Shown: positions 16,239 to 26,267 of the stretch, one piece after another
How positions within the stretch are numbered: the stretch's first letter is position 1
How the letters are laid out: each line of letters starts with the position of its first letter
Source of the DNA: Streptomyces caeruleatus
GTDB lineage: Bacteria; Actinomycetota; Actinomycetes; Streptomycetales; Streptomycetaceae
Length of the DNA: 64,000 bases
Reading direction: 5' to 3'
Assembly: GCF_001514235.1 (NCBI RefSeq)
Contig: NZ_KQ948931.1
Span: forward strand, 249,363 to 313,362
Translations under genes and position numbers: made by a program
Notes under the pieces: generated by a model
The model's input: only the letters and a program-made list of their open reading frames with translations
Told to the model about the DNA's origin: nothing
The model's database searches: none

Positions 16239-17632
16239 CCGCGCTGCGCCCCGAGCGCGAGTCCGGCGCCTCGTACGGGGAGTCCTTCACGGACTCCTAC
16301 GGCGGCGCCGGCGACCAGGGCACCTCGTACGGGCAGCAGCCGTACGAGGGCTCCGGTGCGCTCGGGGAGTGGCAGGGCGGGGAGGACTACGTCACGCAGG
16401 GGCAGGGGCAGGGGCAGGGGCAGGGGCAGGCGCGGGGCCAGGGGGTCGAGGGGTTCGGCGCTGCGGGGTACGGCGGTGATGGCTACGGCGGTGAGGGCTT
16501 TGCCGCTGACGGTCATGCCGCGGACGCCTATGGGAGTGACGCCTACGGGAGTGACGCCTACGGGGGTGACGACTATGGGGGTGACGACTATGGGGGTGAG
16601 GGGTATGGCCCCGGCGCCTATGAGGAGCCGTATGAGGCGGCGTCGTACGAGGAGCCGTATGCGGAGCCGTACATACCTCCGGCGGACGACGAGACCGTAG
16701 CGCTGCGGATAGCGGATCCGCCGACTGCGGGTGCCGGCGAGTCCATATCGGCTTCTGCCGCCTCTTCCGTCACTTCGACCACCGGAACCCCGACGGGTGG
16801 CCGTGCGGCCCGTAGAAAGGCGGCCAAGCGGCGTCATGGGCGCCATGGGGGTTCCCGGCCGGCGTCGGAGGGCGAGGAGACGGAGTCGGGGTCGGGCTCG
16901 GAGAGTTCCGGTGCGCCGCTCTCGCGGGTGGAGGCCCGTAGGCAGGCCAAGGCGCGTAAGCCCAGTCCGGGGGTGCTGGCCAGCCGGGCGATCGGTGAGG
17001 TGTTCATCACCACCGGTGTGCTGATGCTGCTGTTCGTGAGCTACCAGCTGTGGTGGACGAACGTCCGGGCGCATGCGCAGGCGGACAAGGAGGCGAGCAG
17101 CCTTCAGGACGACTGGGCGAGCGGCAAGCGCAATCCCGGGACGTTCGAGCCGGGGCAGGGCTTCGCCATCCTGCACATCCCGAAGCTGGATGTCGTCGTC
17201 CCGATCGCCGAGGGCGTCAGCAACAAGAAGGTGCTCGACCGGGGCATGGTCGGTCACTACGGCGAGGGCAAGCTGAAGACGCCGATGCCGGACGCCAAGA
17301 CCGGGAACTTCGGGTTGGCGGGGCATCGCAACACCCATGGTGAACCGTTCCGGTACATCAACCGGCTCTCGCAGGGCGACGAGATCGTCGTGGAGACGCA
17401 GGACAAGTACTTCGTGTACAAGATGGCGTCGATCCTGCCGGTGACGTCGCCGAGCAATGTGAGTGTGCTGGATCCGGTTCCGCCGGGGTCGGGGTTCACC
17501 AAGGCGGGCCGCTACATCACACTCACCACGTGTACGCCGGAGTTCACCAGCAAGTACCGGTTGATCGTCTGGGGCAAGATGGTCGAGGAACGGCCGCGCA
17601 GCAAGGGCAAGCCGGATGCGCTCGTCAGTTAA
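16235..17632 (+). CDS. srtE1: Class E sortase with long low-complexity cytoplasmic N-terminus
   Basis: This is a 465-aa protein. The first ~250 residues are unusual: a GQ dipeptide run (16399-16434) and a Tyr/Gly/Asp/Glu-rich tract with repeated AYGSD, DDYGG and EEPY units, then a basic stretch. A membrane segment (IGEVFITTGVLMLLFVSYQL) leads to the sortase domain with His in FGLAGHRNTHGEP, Cys in YITLTTCTPEF and Arg in SKYRLIVWG. By position it corresponds to S. coelicolor SrtE1, which helps anchor chaplins for aerial growth; the assignment is inferred from order. GTG at 16235 overlaps the upstream stop. The transposon nuclease frame overlaps its 3' end. Confidence 0.88.
   Translation: MTALRPERESGASYGESFTDSYGGAGDQGTSYGQQPYEGSGALGEWQGGEDYVTQGQGQGQGQGQARGQGVEGFGAAGYGGDGYGGEGFAADGHAADAYGSDAYGSDAYGGDDYGGDDYGGEGYGPGAYEEPYEAASYEEPYAEPYIPPADDETVALRIADPPTAGAGESISASAASSVTSTTGTPTGGRAARRKAAKRRHGRHGGSRPASEGEETESGSGSESSGAPLSRVEARRQAKARKPSPGVLASRAIGEVFITTGVLMLLFVSYQLWWTNVRAHAQADKEASSLQDDWASGKRNPGTFEPGQGFAILHIPKLDVVVPIAEGVSNKKVLDRGMVGHYGEGKLKTPMPDAKTGNFGLAGHRNTHGEPFRYINRLSQGDEIVVETQDKYFVYKMASILPVTSPSNVSVLDPVPPGSGFTKAGRYITLTTCTPEFTSKYRLIVWGKMVEERPRSKGKPDALVS
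16399..16434 (+). repeat. GGGGCA hexamer repeat
   Basis: About six copies of GGGGCA/GGGCAG encode the Gly-Gln run of the sortase N-terminus. The tract is prone to length change in units of two residues. Confidence 0.85.
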
Positions 17633-18869
17633 GGGCAGTTGGCTTCCTTCCCCTCCTCCGGGAGGGGAAATCCTGCGGCTCGCGCCGTAGGGCTTCCTGC
17701 TTCGTCGCCGACTGCCCGCCCGGAGTGCTCCGTTGAGGTCTTACACCGGCTCCACAGGCCGACACCGCCAACCCGGCGGCCAAGAGGTTCTTCGCTGCGT
17801 TCACGTCCCGGTCGTGGGCCGTACCACAGCTGGCGCACGTCCAGATACGGACGTTGAGCGGCATCTTGTCCTGCAAGCTGCCACAGGTGGAGCAGAGCTT
17901 GGACGAAGGGAACCAGCGGTCGACCGCGATCACTTCGCGGCCGTACCAGTGGGCTTTGTACTCCAGCAGGCTCCTGAACTCGCTCCACGCCGCATCGGAG
18001 ATGGCGCGGGCGAGGCGGCCGTTCTTCAGCAGGTTCCGAACGGTGAGGTCCTCGATCACGATCGTTTGGTTTTCACGAACGAGGCGAGTGGTGATCTGAT
18101 GCAAGTGGTCACGCCTGCGATCGGCGATCCGGGCGTGGACCTTGGCGACCTTCCGGCGCGCCTTCTCCCGGTTGTTGCTGCCTGTGGCTTTGCGGCCATG
18201 CTGCCGCTGGGCCTTGGCGAGGCGGCAGCGGTCACGCCGTTCATGCCGGGGATTGGTGATCTTCTCTCCGGTCGACAGGGTCAGCAGGTGGTCGAGCCCA
18301 GCGTCCACGCCGATCGCCGTGCCGGTGGCCGGGAGCGGCTTGACGGACGGATCCTCGCACAGCAGGGACACGTGCCAGCGGCCCGCGCTGTCCTGGGACA
18401 CGGTCACCATGGACGGCGATGCGCCTTCTGGGAGGGAACGGGACCACACGATGTCCAGCGGTTCCGTCATCTTGGCCAGGGTCAGCTTTCCGTTCCGGAA
18501 CCGGAACGCGCTGGAGGTGTACTCCGCGGATTTTCGGGACCTCTTCTTCGACTTGAACCGCGGGTATTTGGCCCGTTTGGCGAAGAAGTGGGTGAATGCG
18601 GCCTGCAAGTGCCTCAGACACTGCTGGAGCGGGACGGAGGAGACGTCGTTGAGGAATGCCAGATCCTCAGTCTGCTTCCACGCCGTCAGCATCACCGATG
18701 TTGCGTTGTAGTTGACCCGTTCCTGCCGCAGCGCCCACGCCTCAGTACGTGCCGAGAGCGCCAGGTTGTAGACCTTTCTCACGCATCCGAACGTGCGCGA
18801 CAGCTCCGCTGCCTGCTCATCGGTCGGATAGAAGCGGTACTTGAACGCCCGCTTCACATGAGTGGACAT
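17625..18869 (-). CDS. tnpB: TnpB RNA-guided nuclease (IS200/IS605-IS1341 type)
   Basis: This is a 414-aa protein, apparently intact. TnpB proteins of this family are nucleases guided by an omega RNA from the element's own end. The RuvC residues are present: D189 in AIGVDAGLD, E273 in IVIEDL and D355 in DRDVNAAKN. The zinc ribbon has C326/C329 and C345/C348. There is no tnpA transposase next to it, as in IS1341-type elements. The frame runs through the right-end hairpin (17648-17669) and stops inside the 3' end of the sortase gene, so the last residues come from host DNA. ATG at 18869. Confidence 0.95.
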   Translation of the reverse strand: MSTHVKRAFKYRFYPTDEQAAELSRTFGCVRKVYNLALSARTEAWALRQERVNYNATSVMLTAWKQTEDLAFLNDVSSVPLQQCLRHLQAAFTHFFAKRAKYPRFKSKKRSRKSAEYTSSAFRFRNGKLTLAKMTEPLDIVWSRSLPEGASPSMVTVSQDSAGRWHVSLLCEDPSVKPLPATGTAIGVDAGLDHLLTLSTGEKITNPRHERRDRCRLAKAQRQHGRKATGSNNREKARRKVAKVHARIADRRRDHLHQITTRLVRENQTIVIEDLTVRNLLKNGRLARAISDAAWSEFRSLLEYKAHWYGREVIAVDRWFPSSKLCSTCGSLQDKMPLNVRIWTCASCGTAHDRDVNAAKNLLAAGLAVSACGAGVRPQRSTPGGQSATKQEALRREPQDFPSRRRGRKPTALN

Positions 18870-18900
18870 GGCTCACAAACTATCATGTCATCTTGTGAGT
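17640..18900 (-). mobile_element. IS1341-like insertion carrying tnpB only
   Basis: The element lies between two sortase genes that are adjacent in related genomes. One end has the stem TTCCCCTCC/GGAGGGGAA (17648-17669). The other has CTCACAA/TTGTGAG (18872-18899). Palindromic subterminal hairpins and the lack of inverted terminal repeats fit the IS200/IS605 superfamily. Exact ends are inferred. Confidence 0.7.
17641..17790 (-). ncRNA. Predicted omega RNA (reRNA) at the 3' end of tnpB
   Basis: In this family the guide RNA overlaps the 3' end of tnpB and ends with a scaffold hairpin at the element boundary. The hairpin at 17648-17669 is in that place. The guide would then be read from sequence beyond about 17640, inside the sortase 3' end. 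The limits are inferred; no RNA evidence. Confidence 0.35.
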
Positions 18901-18983
18901 GCCTGACGAATTATCAGTGGTGGACGCCGAATCGTCCTGGCGACGACTTGGCTCTCCCTGCCCTGTTCTGCAGGAGTACGTTT

Positions 18984-19006
18984 CCTTCCCGGCCTGAAGG
19001 CCAGGG
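18984..19006 (-). repeat. Second TnpB-type end hairpin
   Basis: CCC-GGCCT-GA-AGGCC-A-GGG, with flanking GGAAGGAAA on the minus strand, resembles the element's own scaffold hairpin at 17648-17669 (both read GGAT..CCC....GGGAAGGAA on the minus strand). It lies outside the presumed left end. Confidence 0.45.
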
Positions 19007-19024
19007 CATCCACGGAGGACCCCG

Positions 19025-19780
19025 ATGAACGTGGCAGCGACTACTGAAGGCGCACCAGAGGAAACCAATGCGCCCCCGCCACGCCGCCGGGGTATGGGCC
19101 GGGGCGCGATGGCGGTCAGCGTGTTCGGGGAACTCCTCATCACGGCGGGCCTGGTGCTGGGTCTGTTCGTCGTCTACTCGCTGTGGTGGACGAACGTCGT
19201 CGCCGATCGCGCGGCGGCGAAGCAGGCCGACAAGGTGCGTGACATCTGGGCCCACCAGGACGACGAGGGCTCCGGTCGTCCCGTCGAGTTCGACTCGAAG
19301 AACGGCATCGGCTTCCTGCATGTGCCCACGATGAGCGGTGACGACATCCTGGTCGAGAAGGGCACGTCGACGAAGATCCTCAACGACGGCGTCGCCGGCT
19401 ACTACACCGACCCGGTCAAGGCGACCCTGCCGACCTCGGGGAAGAAGGGCAACTTCTCCCTGGCCGCGCACCGTGACGGGCACGGGGCGGAGTTCCACAA
19501 CATCCACAAGATCGAGAAGGGCGACCCGATCGTCTTCGAGACGAAGGACAAGTGGTACGTCTACAAGGTCTACGGCATCCTCCCCGAGACCTCGAAGTAC
19601 AACGTCAAGGTCCTCTCCGCCATCCCGAAGGAGTCGGGCAAGACGAAGGCGGGCCACTACATCACGCTGACGACCTGCACGCCGGTGTACACGAGCCGGT
19701 ACCGGTACATCGTGTGGGGGGAGTTGGAGCGGGTGGAGAAGGTGGATGCGGAGCGGACGTTGCCGGAGGAGTTGCGCTGA
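19025..19780 (+). CDS. srtE2: Class E sortase
   Basis: This is a 251-aa membrane-anchored sortase. A basic Pro-rich N-terminus is followed by a signal-anchor (FGELLITAGLVLGLFVVYSL) and the catalytic barrel with His in FSLAAHRDGHG, Cys in YITLTTCTPVY and Arg in SRYRYIVWG. ATG at 19025 has ACGGAGGACC before it. By position it matches S. coelicolor SrtE2, inferred from order. The upstream DNA now comes partly from the inserted element, so its promoter may have changed. A strong terminator follows. Confidence 0.9.
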   Translation: MNVAATTEGAPEETNAPPPRRRGMGRGAMAVSVFGELLITAGLVLGLFVVYSLWWTNVVADRAAAKQADKVRDIWAHQDDEGSGRPVEFDSKNGIGFLHVPTMSGDDILVEKGTSTKILNDGVAGYYTDPVKATLPTSGKKGNFSLAAHRDGHGAEFHNIHKIEKGDPIVFETKDKWYVYKVYGILPETSKYNVKVLSAIPKESGKTKAGHYITLTTCTPVYTSRYRYIVWGELERVEKVDAERTLPEELR

Positions 19781-19820
19781 CTGAGCTCCTTGCAGGAGGT
19801 CGGTCACCTAGCATGGTGGA

Positions 19821-19857
19821 GGCCCGAAGCCGCAACTTGTCTTTGCGGCTTCGGGCC
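19821..19857. terminator. Bidirectional terminator after sortase gene
   Basis: GGCCCGAAGCCGCAA (19821-19835) pairs perfectly with TTGCGGCTTCGGGCC (19843-19857) over a 7-nt loop, between convergent genes. Confidence 0.9.
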
Positions 19858-19872
19858 CTTGGCGTGTGAGGT

Positions 19873-20922
19873 CTATCGCAGGGCCGGGAGGCGGGCGCCT
19901 GCGCTCCATGCCTCCAATTCGTCGCGGTTTACGGTGACGACTCCGCTCAGGTCAGCGATTGCTTGTGCCTCGCTGCTGAAGTTGCATGTGGCGACGAAGA
20001 GCGCGATATCCACCTGCCCGATCGCGCATGCCGCTCCGGCGAACTTCTGCATCTCGGCGCTGGGGACGGACACACGGCCGGTCCGGTTCTTGCACTGGAC
20101 GGCCACGCTGCGGCCGTCCGCGGTGTGCCCGGTGATGTCGATACCCCGGTCGCTGCGGGCCTGTCGTACGACGACGCCCATGCAGCCGTCCCGGCGCAGC
20201 AGATCAGCGACGTGGCGTTCGAAGGCCTGCCAGGTCATGGCTGCGATGGAGGCGCGTACCTGGTCTGTCGGTGACTCTCCTTCCAGGGTGCTGATCCGCC
20301 GGTGGTGCCAGCACAGTTTGCGCTCGACGTTCTGGATGTCCTCGCGGAGCTCGATGAGTTCGCGGCGGTGTTCGCCGGAGGTGGCGATCAGTGCGTTGAA
20401 CATCGGCACTACGGTCTTGCCGAGGATGTGGGTGATGCGCTGGTCGATGCGGGCGATGCGGTCGTCGAGGGAGGCGATGTCGGTCGGGGGCGGGTTTTCC
20501 ACAGGCTGTGTGCGGGCCGCGTACTCCATGTCGAGGAGGTACGCGCGCACCTGACGTGCGACGTCGCTGTCGCGGAGGAGCATGGCGATGTTGAGGACGG
20601 CGCGCCGGGAGTAGATGGTGAGGCTTCGACGTGCCTGTGGATGACTGCCCAGCGAGAGTGACACGTTGTCACTCTCGAATTTCCGCAGGTCAGAGCCGCG
20701 CAGTACAACCATCCCGTTGACTTCCAGCTCTTCGCGGTGGCGTTTCGTGAGCTGCCGGATGACATCGGTGGTGACCCCGAAGTACGCCGCCACCATCGCC
20801 GTAGTCACATGCATCCCGTCCGGCAGCAGTGACAGCGCCTTCACCCTGTCGAGGACGTCGGTTCGTTCCAGCACGCTGTCGCGCAGGCTCTTGGACTCCA
20901 GCAGTGCCGATTGGTCGATCAC
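19873..20922 (-). CDS. Mrr-type restriction endonuclease fused to a phage-regulator-like DNA-binding domain
   Basis: This is a 349-aa protein. The N-terminal ~140 residues resemble phage regulatory DNA-binding domains (MVAAYFGVTTDVIRQLTKRH; later RRAVLNIAMLLRDSDVARQV). A central helical stretch (ASLDDRIARIDQRITHILGK; ELIELREDIQNVERKL) looks coiled-coil. The C-terminal ~120 residues are an Mrr-like PD-(D/E)xK domain: WQAFERHVADLLRRDG, then GIDITGHTADGRSVAVQCKN with the catalytic D and QxK. I infer a type IV restriction or defence role; modified DNA would be the natural target of Mrr. No methylase is adjacent. It interrupts the sortase-pknB order, so it may be acquired. Confidence 0.75.
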   Translation of the reverse strand: MIDQSALLESKSLRDSVLERTDVLDRVKALSLLPDGMHVTTAMVAAYFGVTTDVIRQLTKRHREELEVNGMVVLRGSDLRKFESDNVSLSLGSHPQARRSLTIYSRRAVLNIAMLLRDSDVARQVRAYLLDMEYAARTQPVENPPPTDIASLDDRIARIDQRITHILGKTVVPMFNALIATSGEHRRELIELREDIQNVERKLCWHHRRISTLEGESPTDQVRASIAAMTWQAFERHVADLLRRDGCMGVVVRQARSDRGIDITGHTADGRSVAVQCKNRTGRVSVPSAEMQKFAGAACAIGQVDIALFVATCNFSSEAQAIADLSGVVTVNRDELEAWSAGARLPALR

Positions 20923-21072
20923 GTTCTGCCCTTCCGTTCACGGTGTAGCCGTATGGCTGGGGCAGAGCTCTGGGTCCCCACCCCACCCGGTCAACGAGCC
21001 GTGAAGTGGGAAGGCACGAGCGAGAGGGGAACGGGTTTCCGAGCCTCGCCGGTTCGCGGCAGGGACATGGCT

Positions 21073-21105
21073 GAGCCCCGGCACCCTGTCAGGGCGCCGG
21101 GGCTC
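21073..21105 (-). terminator. Terminator of the pknB operon
   Basis: GAGCCCCGGC (21073-21082) pairs with GCCGGGGCTC (21096-21105), with an inner CCCT/AGGG stem, just past the pknB stop. Confidence 0.85.
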
Positions 21106-21122
21106 GGTTGTGTGCGGGAGGG

Positions 21123-23147
<2,025 letters not shown>

Positions 23148-23316
23148 AGCTACCTACCAGCCCTCTCCGTCGGTCCCGCCGTCACCCTTGTGGGTGTGGC
23201 GGTGGTCCGTCCGGGCATACCGTACCCGGCTCATCTTGTGTGACCTGGCCAAGCCCGTAACCCGATACAGGACCGGTATCGCAACGTGCACCGATGTGAA
23301 GGGGACGTGAGCGGGG

Positions 23317-24792
23317 TCACTTCTTGCTGTCGATGACCGCCTCCATGACGCTCTTGGCGATGGGGGCCGCGAGGCCGCCGCCGGAGATGTCGTCGCGGAC
23401 CGCGTTGTCGTCCTCGACCACCACGGCCACGGCCACCGGCGAGCTGTTGTCGCTGAGCTTGGCGTAGGAGATGAACCAGGCGTAGGGGTTCTCGCTGTTC
23501 TCCACGCCGTGCTGGGCGGTACCGGTCTTGCCGCCGACCTTGACGTTCGGGATCCGGGCGTTCTTGCCGGTGCCGTCCTCGACGACCGTCTCCATCATCG
23601 ACTGGAGGATCTGGGCGTTCTCCGGCGTCAGCGGCTGGCTGAGCTCCTCGGGGTCGGTCTTCTCGAGGGCGTCGAGGTTGTGCGTCTGGAGCTCGTCGAC
23701 CATGTACGGCTTCATCAGGGTGCCGTTGTTGGCGACCGCCGAGGCCACCATGGCCATCTGGAGCGGGGTGGCGGCGGTGTTGAACTGGCCGATGGAGGAC
23801 AGCGCGGTCTGCGAGGGGTTCATGTCGTCGGAGAAGACCGACGCGCTGGTGCGGGTCGGCGTGAACTGCTCCTCGGTGAAGCCGAACTTCTTGGCTTCCT
23901 CCAGCATCTTGTCGTTGCCGAGGTCGGAGCCGATCTTGCCGAAGACGGTGTTGCAGGAGTACTGGAGGGCGACCCGCAGGGTGGCGTTCTCGCAGGGGAT
24001 GTTGCCCTCGTTGGGCAGCTTGGTGGTGGTGCCCTCCATGACCCACGGGTCCGGCGACTTCGTCTTCTCGTCAGCGGTCGTGTACAGGCCGTTCTCCAGG
24101 GCCGCTGCGGCGGTGACGACCTTGAAGGTGGAGCCGGGCGGGTAGACCTCGCGCAGCGCCCGGTTGAGCATCGGGTCGTCGGGGTTGTTCTTCTTGTCGA
24201 GCTTCTTCCAGGCCGCCGCGTCGGAGTCGCCGCCGCCGGCGATCGTGGAGGGGTCGTACGACGGGAAGGAGGCCAGCGCCAGGATCTTGCCGGTGGAGGG
24301 TTCGATGGCGGCTACGGCGCCCTTGCCGCCCTGCTTCTTCAGACCGTCGTAGGCGGCCTTCTGGGCGGCGGCGTTGAGGGTGGTGACGACGTTGCCGCCC
24401 TCCTTCTCCTTGCCCGTGATCATGTCGAGGGTGTTGCGGAAGAAGAGCCGGTCGTCGGTGCCGCTGAGGATGCCGTCCTGGATGGACTCCAGCTGGTTGG
24501 CGCCGTAGGCCTGCGAGACGAAGCCGGTGACGGGCGCCCACATGGCGCCGTTCTTGTACGTGCGCTTGAACTTGAAGTCGCCCGAGGTGGTCTCGGTGTG
24601 CCCGGTGATCGGGTTGCCGCCGACGATTATGTCGCCGCGGGGGGTGGCGTAGCGGGCGATGAGGACGCGGCGGTTGTCGGGGTCCTCGCGCAGGGTGTCG
24701 GCCTTGACGTACTGGAGCCAGTTGTCGCGGATGAGCAGGGCGAGGACGAGAAGGCCGCAGAAGATCGCGATCCGGCGCAGGGGCTTGTTCAT
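23317..24792 (-). CDS. pbpA: Class B penicillin-binding protein PbpA
   Basis: This is a 491-aa transpeptidase that cross-links peptidoglycan, probably partnered with the adjacent RodA-type polymerase. One N-terminal membrane anchor (IAIFCGLLVLALLIRDNWLQ) and a dimerisation domain precede the transpeptidase. The active-site Ser is in PGSTFK, the SxN motif in QYSCNTVFG and the KTG box in VGGKTGTAQHG. The ATG (24790-24792) overlaps the rodA stop by ATGA, which indicates translational coupling. Confidence 0.96.
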   Translation of the reverse strand: MNKPLRRIAIFCGLLVLALLIRDNWLQYVKADTLREDPDNRRVLIARYATPRGDIIVGGNPITGHTETTSGDFKFKRTYKNGAMWAPVTGFVSQAYGANQLESIQDGILSGTDDRLFFRNTLDMITGKEKEGGNVVTTLNAAAQKAAYDGLKKQGGKGAVAAIEPSTGKILALASFPSYDPSTIAGGGDSDAAAWKKLDKKNNPDDPMLNRALREVYPPGSTFKVVTAAAALENGLYTTADEKTKSPDPWVMEGTTTKLPNEGNIPCENATLRVALQYSCNTVFGKIGSDLGNDKMLEEAKKFGFTEEQFTPTRTSASVFSDDMNPSQTALSSIGQFNTAATPLQMAMVASAVANNGTLMKPYMVDELQTHNLDALEKTDPEELSQPLTPENAQILQSMMETVVEDGTGKNARIPNVKVGGKTGTAQHGVENSENPYAWFISYAKLSDNSSPVAVAVVVEDDNAVRDDISGGGLAAPIAKSVMEAVIDSKK

Positions 24793-26240
24793 GACGGGCG
24801 GACCACCTGGGTCATCTCGGCGTCGGGGTTGGGGGCGGGGGCGGGCGCCGGGCGGCGGGCGGTGTCGCTGATGCGGATGAGTACGCCGATGAGCGCCCAG
24901 TTGGCGATGACCGACGAACCGCCGTACGCGAGGAACGGCATGGTCATACCGGTCAGCGGGATCAGGCCCATGACGCCGCCGGCGACGACGAAGACCTGGA
25001 GGGCGAAGGCGCCGGAGAGGCCGACGGCGAGCAGCTTGCCGAAGGGGTCGCGGGCGGCGAGGGCGGTGCGCACGCCGCGCTCCACGATCAGGCCGTAGAT
25101 CAGCAGGATCGCCATGATGCCGGCCAGGCCGAGCTCCTCGCCGAAGGTGGCGAGGATGAAGTCGGAGTTGGCGGCGAAGCGGATGAGTTCGGAGTGGCCC
25201 TGGCCCCAGCCGGCGCCGAGGGTGCCGCCGGAGCCGAAGGCCCACAGGGCCTGCATGGCCTGCTCGGAGTGGACCAGGCCGTCGCCGTTCGGGGTGCGGC
25301 TCAGCGTGTACTCGCGCATCGGGTCGAGCCAGGCCTGGACTCGGGTCTTGACGTGCGGTTCGAACCTGGCGACGCCGACCGCGCCGGCCGCGGACATCAG
25401 CAGACCGAAGACGATCCAGCTGGTCCGCTCGGTGGCGACGTACAGCATGATGACGAACATTCCGAAGAACAGCAGCGACGTGCCGAGGTCGGTCTCGAAG
25501 ACCAGGATGAGGATGGAGATGATCCAGACGACGATGATCGGGCCGAGGTCGCGGCCGCGTGGCAGGTACAGGCCCATGAAGCGGCGGCTGGCGAGGGCGA
25601 GCGCGTCGCGCTTGACCATGAGGTAGCCGGCGAAGAACACCGCCAGCACGATCTTGGCGAACTCGCCGGGCTGGATGGTGAAGCTGCCGATCTGGATCCA
25701 GATTTTGGCGCCGTAGGTGATGTCGGCGCCGAGGCCGGGCACGAGCGGGAGCAGCAGCAGGAACAGCGCGCCGGCCATGGAGATGTAGGTGTAGCGCTGC
25801 AGTGTGCGGTGGTCCTTGAGGAAGATCAGCACGGCGATGAAGAGGGCGATGCCCATGGCCGTGTAGATCAGCTGGTTGGTCGCCTTGCCGCCGGCCTGTC
25901 CGATCTGCTGGAGCAGTTTCGACTGGTCCAGCCGCCAGATGGCGACCAGTCCGAGTCCGTTCAGCAGCGTCGCCAGCGGCAGCAGCAGCGGGTCCGCGTA
26001 GGGCGCGAACTTGCGTACGGCGAGATGGCCGACGCCGGCCAGCAGGCCGAGGCCCAGGCCGTAGCCGAGCAGCCCGGCGGGCACCTCGTCATGGATCGCC
26101 AGGCCCACGTTGGCGTAGGCGAAGACCGGAATGACGACCGCGAACACCAGCAGCGCGAGCTCGGTGTTGCGCCTGCTCGGCGCGCCGATCGCGCCGATCG
26201 TGGACGTGTGATGCGTCGGCGGGTTCGTAGTACTGCTCAT
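24789..26240 (-). CDS. rodA: SEDS-family peptidoglycan polymerase (RodA/FtsW)
   Basis: This is a 483-aa polytopic membrane protein with about ten to twelve hydrophobic segments. SEDS signatures include FTIQPGEFAKIVLAVFFAGY, LGTSLLFFGMFVIMLYVATE and the IPLTGMTMPFLAYGGSSVIA segment. The family polymerises lipid II into glycan strands with a cognate class B PBP, here the overlapping pbpA. RodA versus FtsW cannot be settled by sequence reading; the operon context favours RodA. Confidence 0.94.
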   Translation of the reverse strand: MSSTTNPPTHHTSTIGAIGAPSRRNTELALLVFAVVIPVFAYANVGLAIHDEVPAGLLGYGLGLGLLAGVGHLAVRKFAPYADPLLLPLATLLNGLGLVAIWRLDQSKLLQQIGQAGGKATNQLIYTAMGIALFIAVLIFLKDHRTLQRYTYISMAGALFLLLLPLVPGLGADITYGAKIWIQIGSFTIQPGEFAKIVLAVFFAGYLMVKRDALALASRRFMGLYLPRGRDLGPIIVVWIISILILVFETDLGTSLLFFGMFVIMLYVATERTSWIVFGLLMSAAGAVGVARFEPHVKTRVQAWLDPMREYTLSRTPNGDGLVHSEQAMQALWAFGSGGTLGAGWGQGHSELIRFAANSDFILATFGEELGLAGIMAILLIYGLIVERGVRTALAARDPFGKLLAVGLSGAFALQVFVVAGGVMGLIPLTGMTMPFLAYGGSSVIANWALIGVLIRISDTARRPAPAPAPNPDAEMTQVVRPS

Positions 26241-26267
26241 CGTGTGACGGGGCCTCTCACGGCTTGC

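Noticed and set aside
18872..18899. tnpA-type transposase next to tnpB
   Set aside because: No Y1 or serine transposase frame exists on either side of tnpB.
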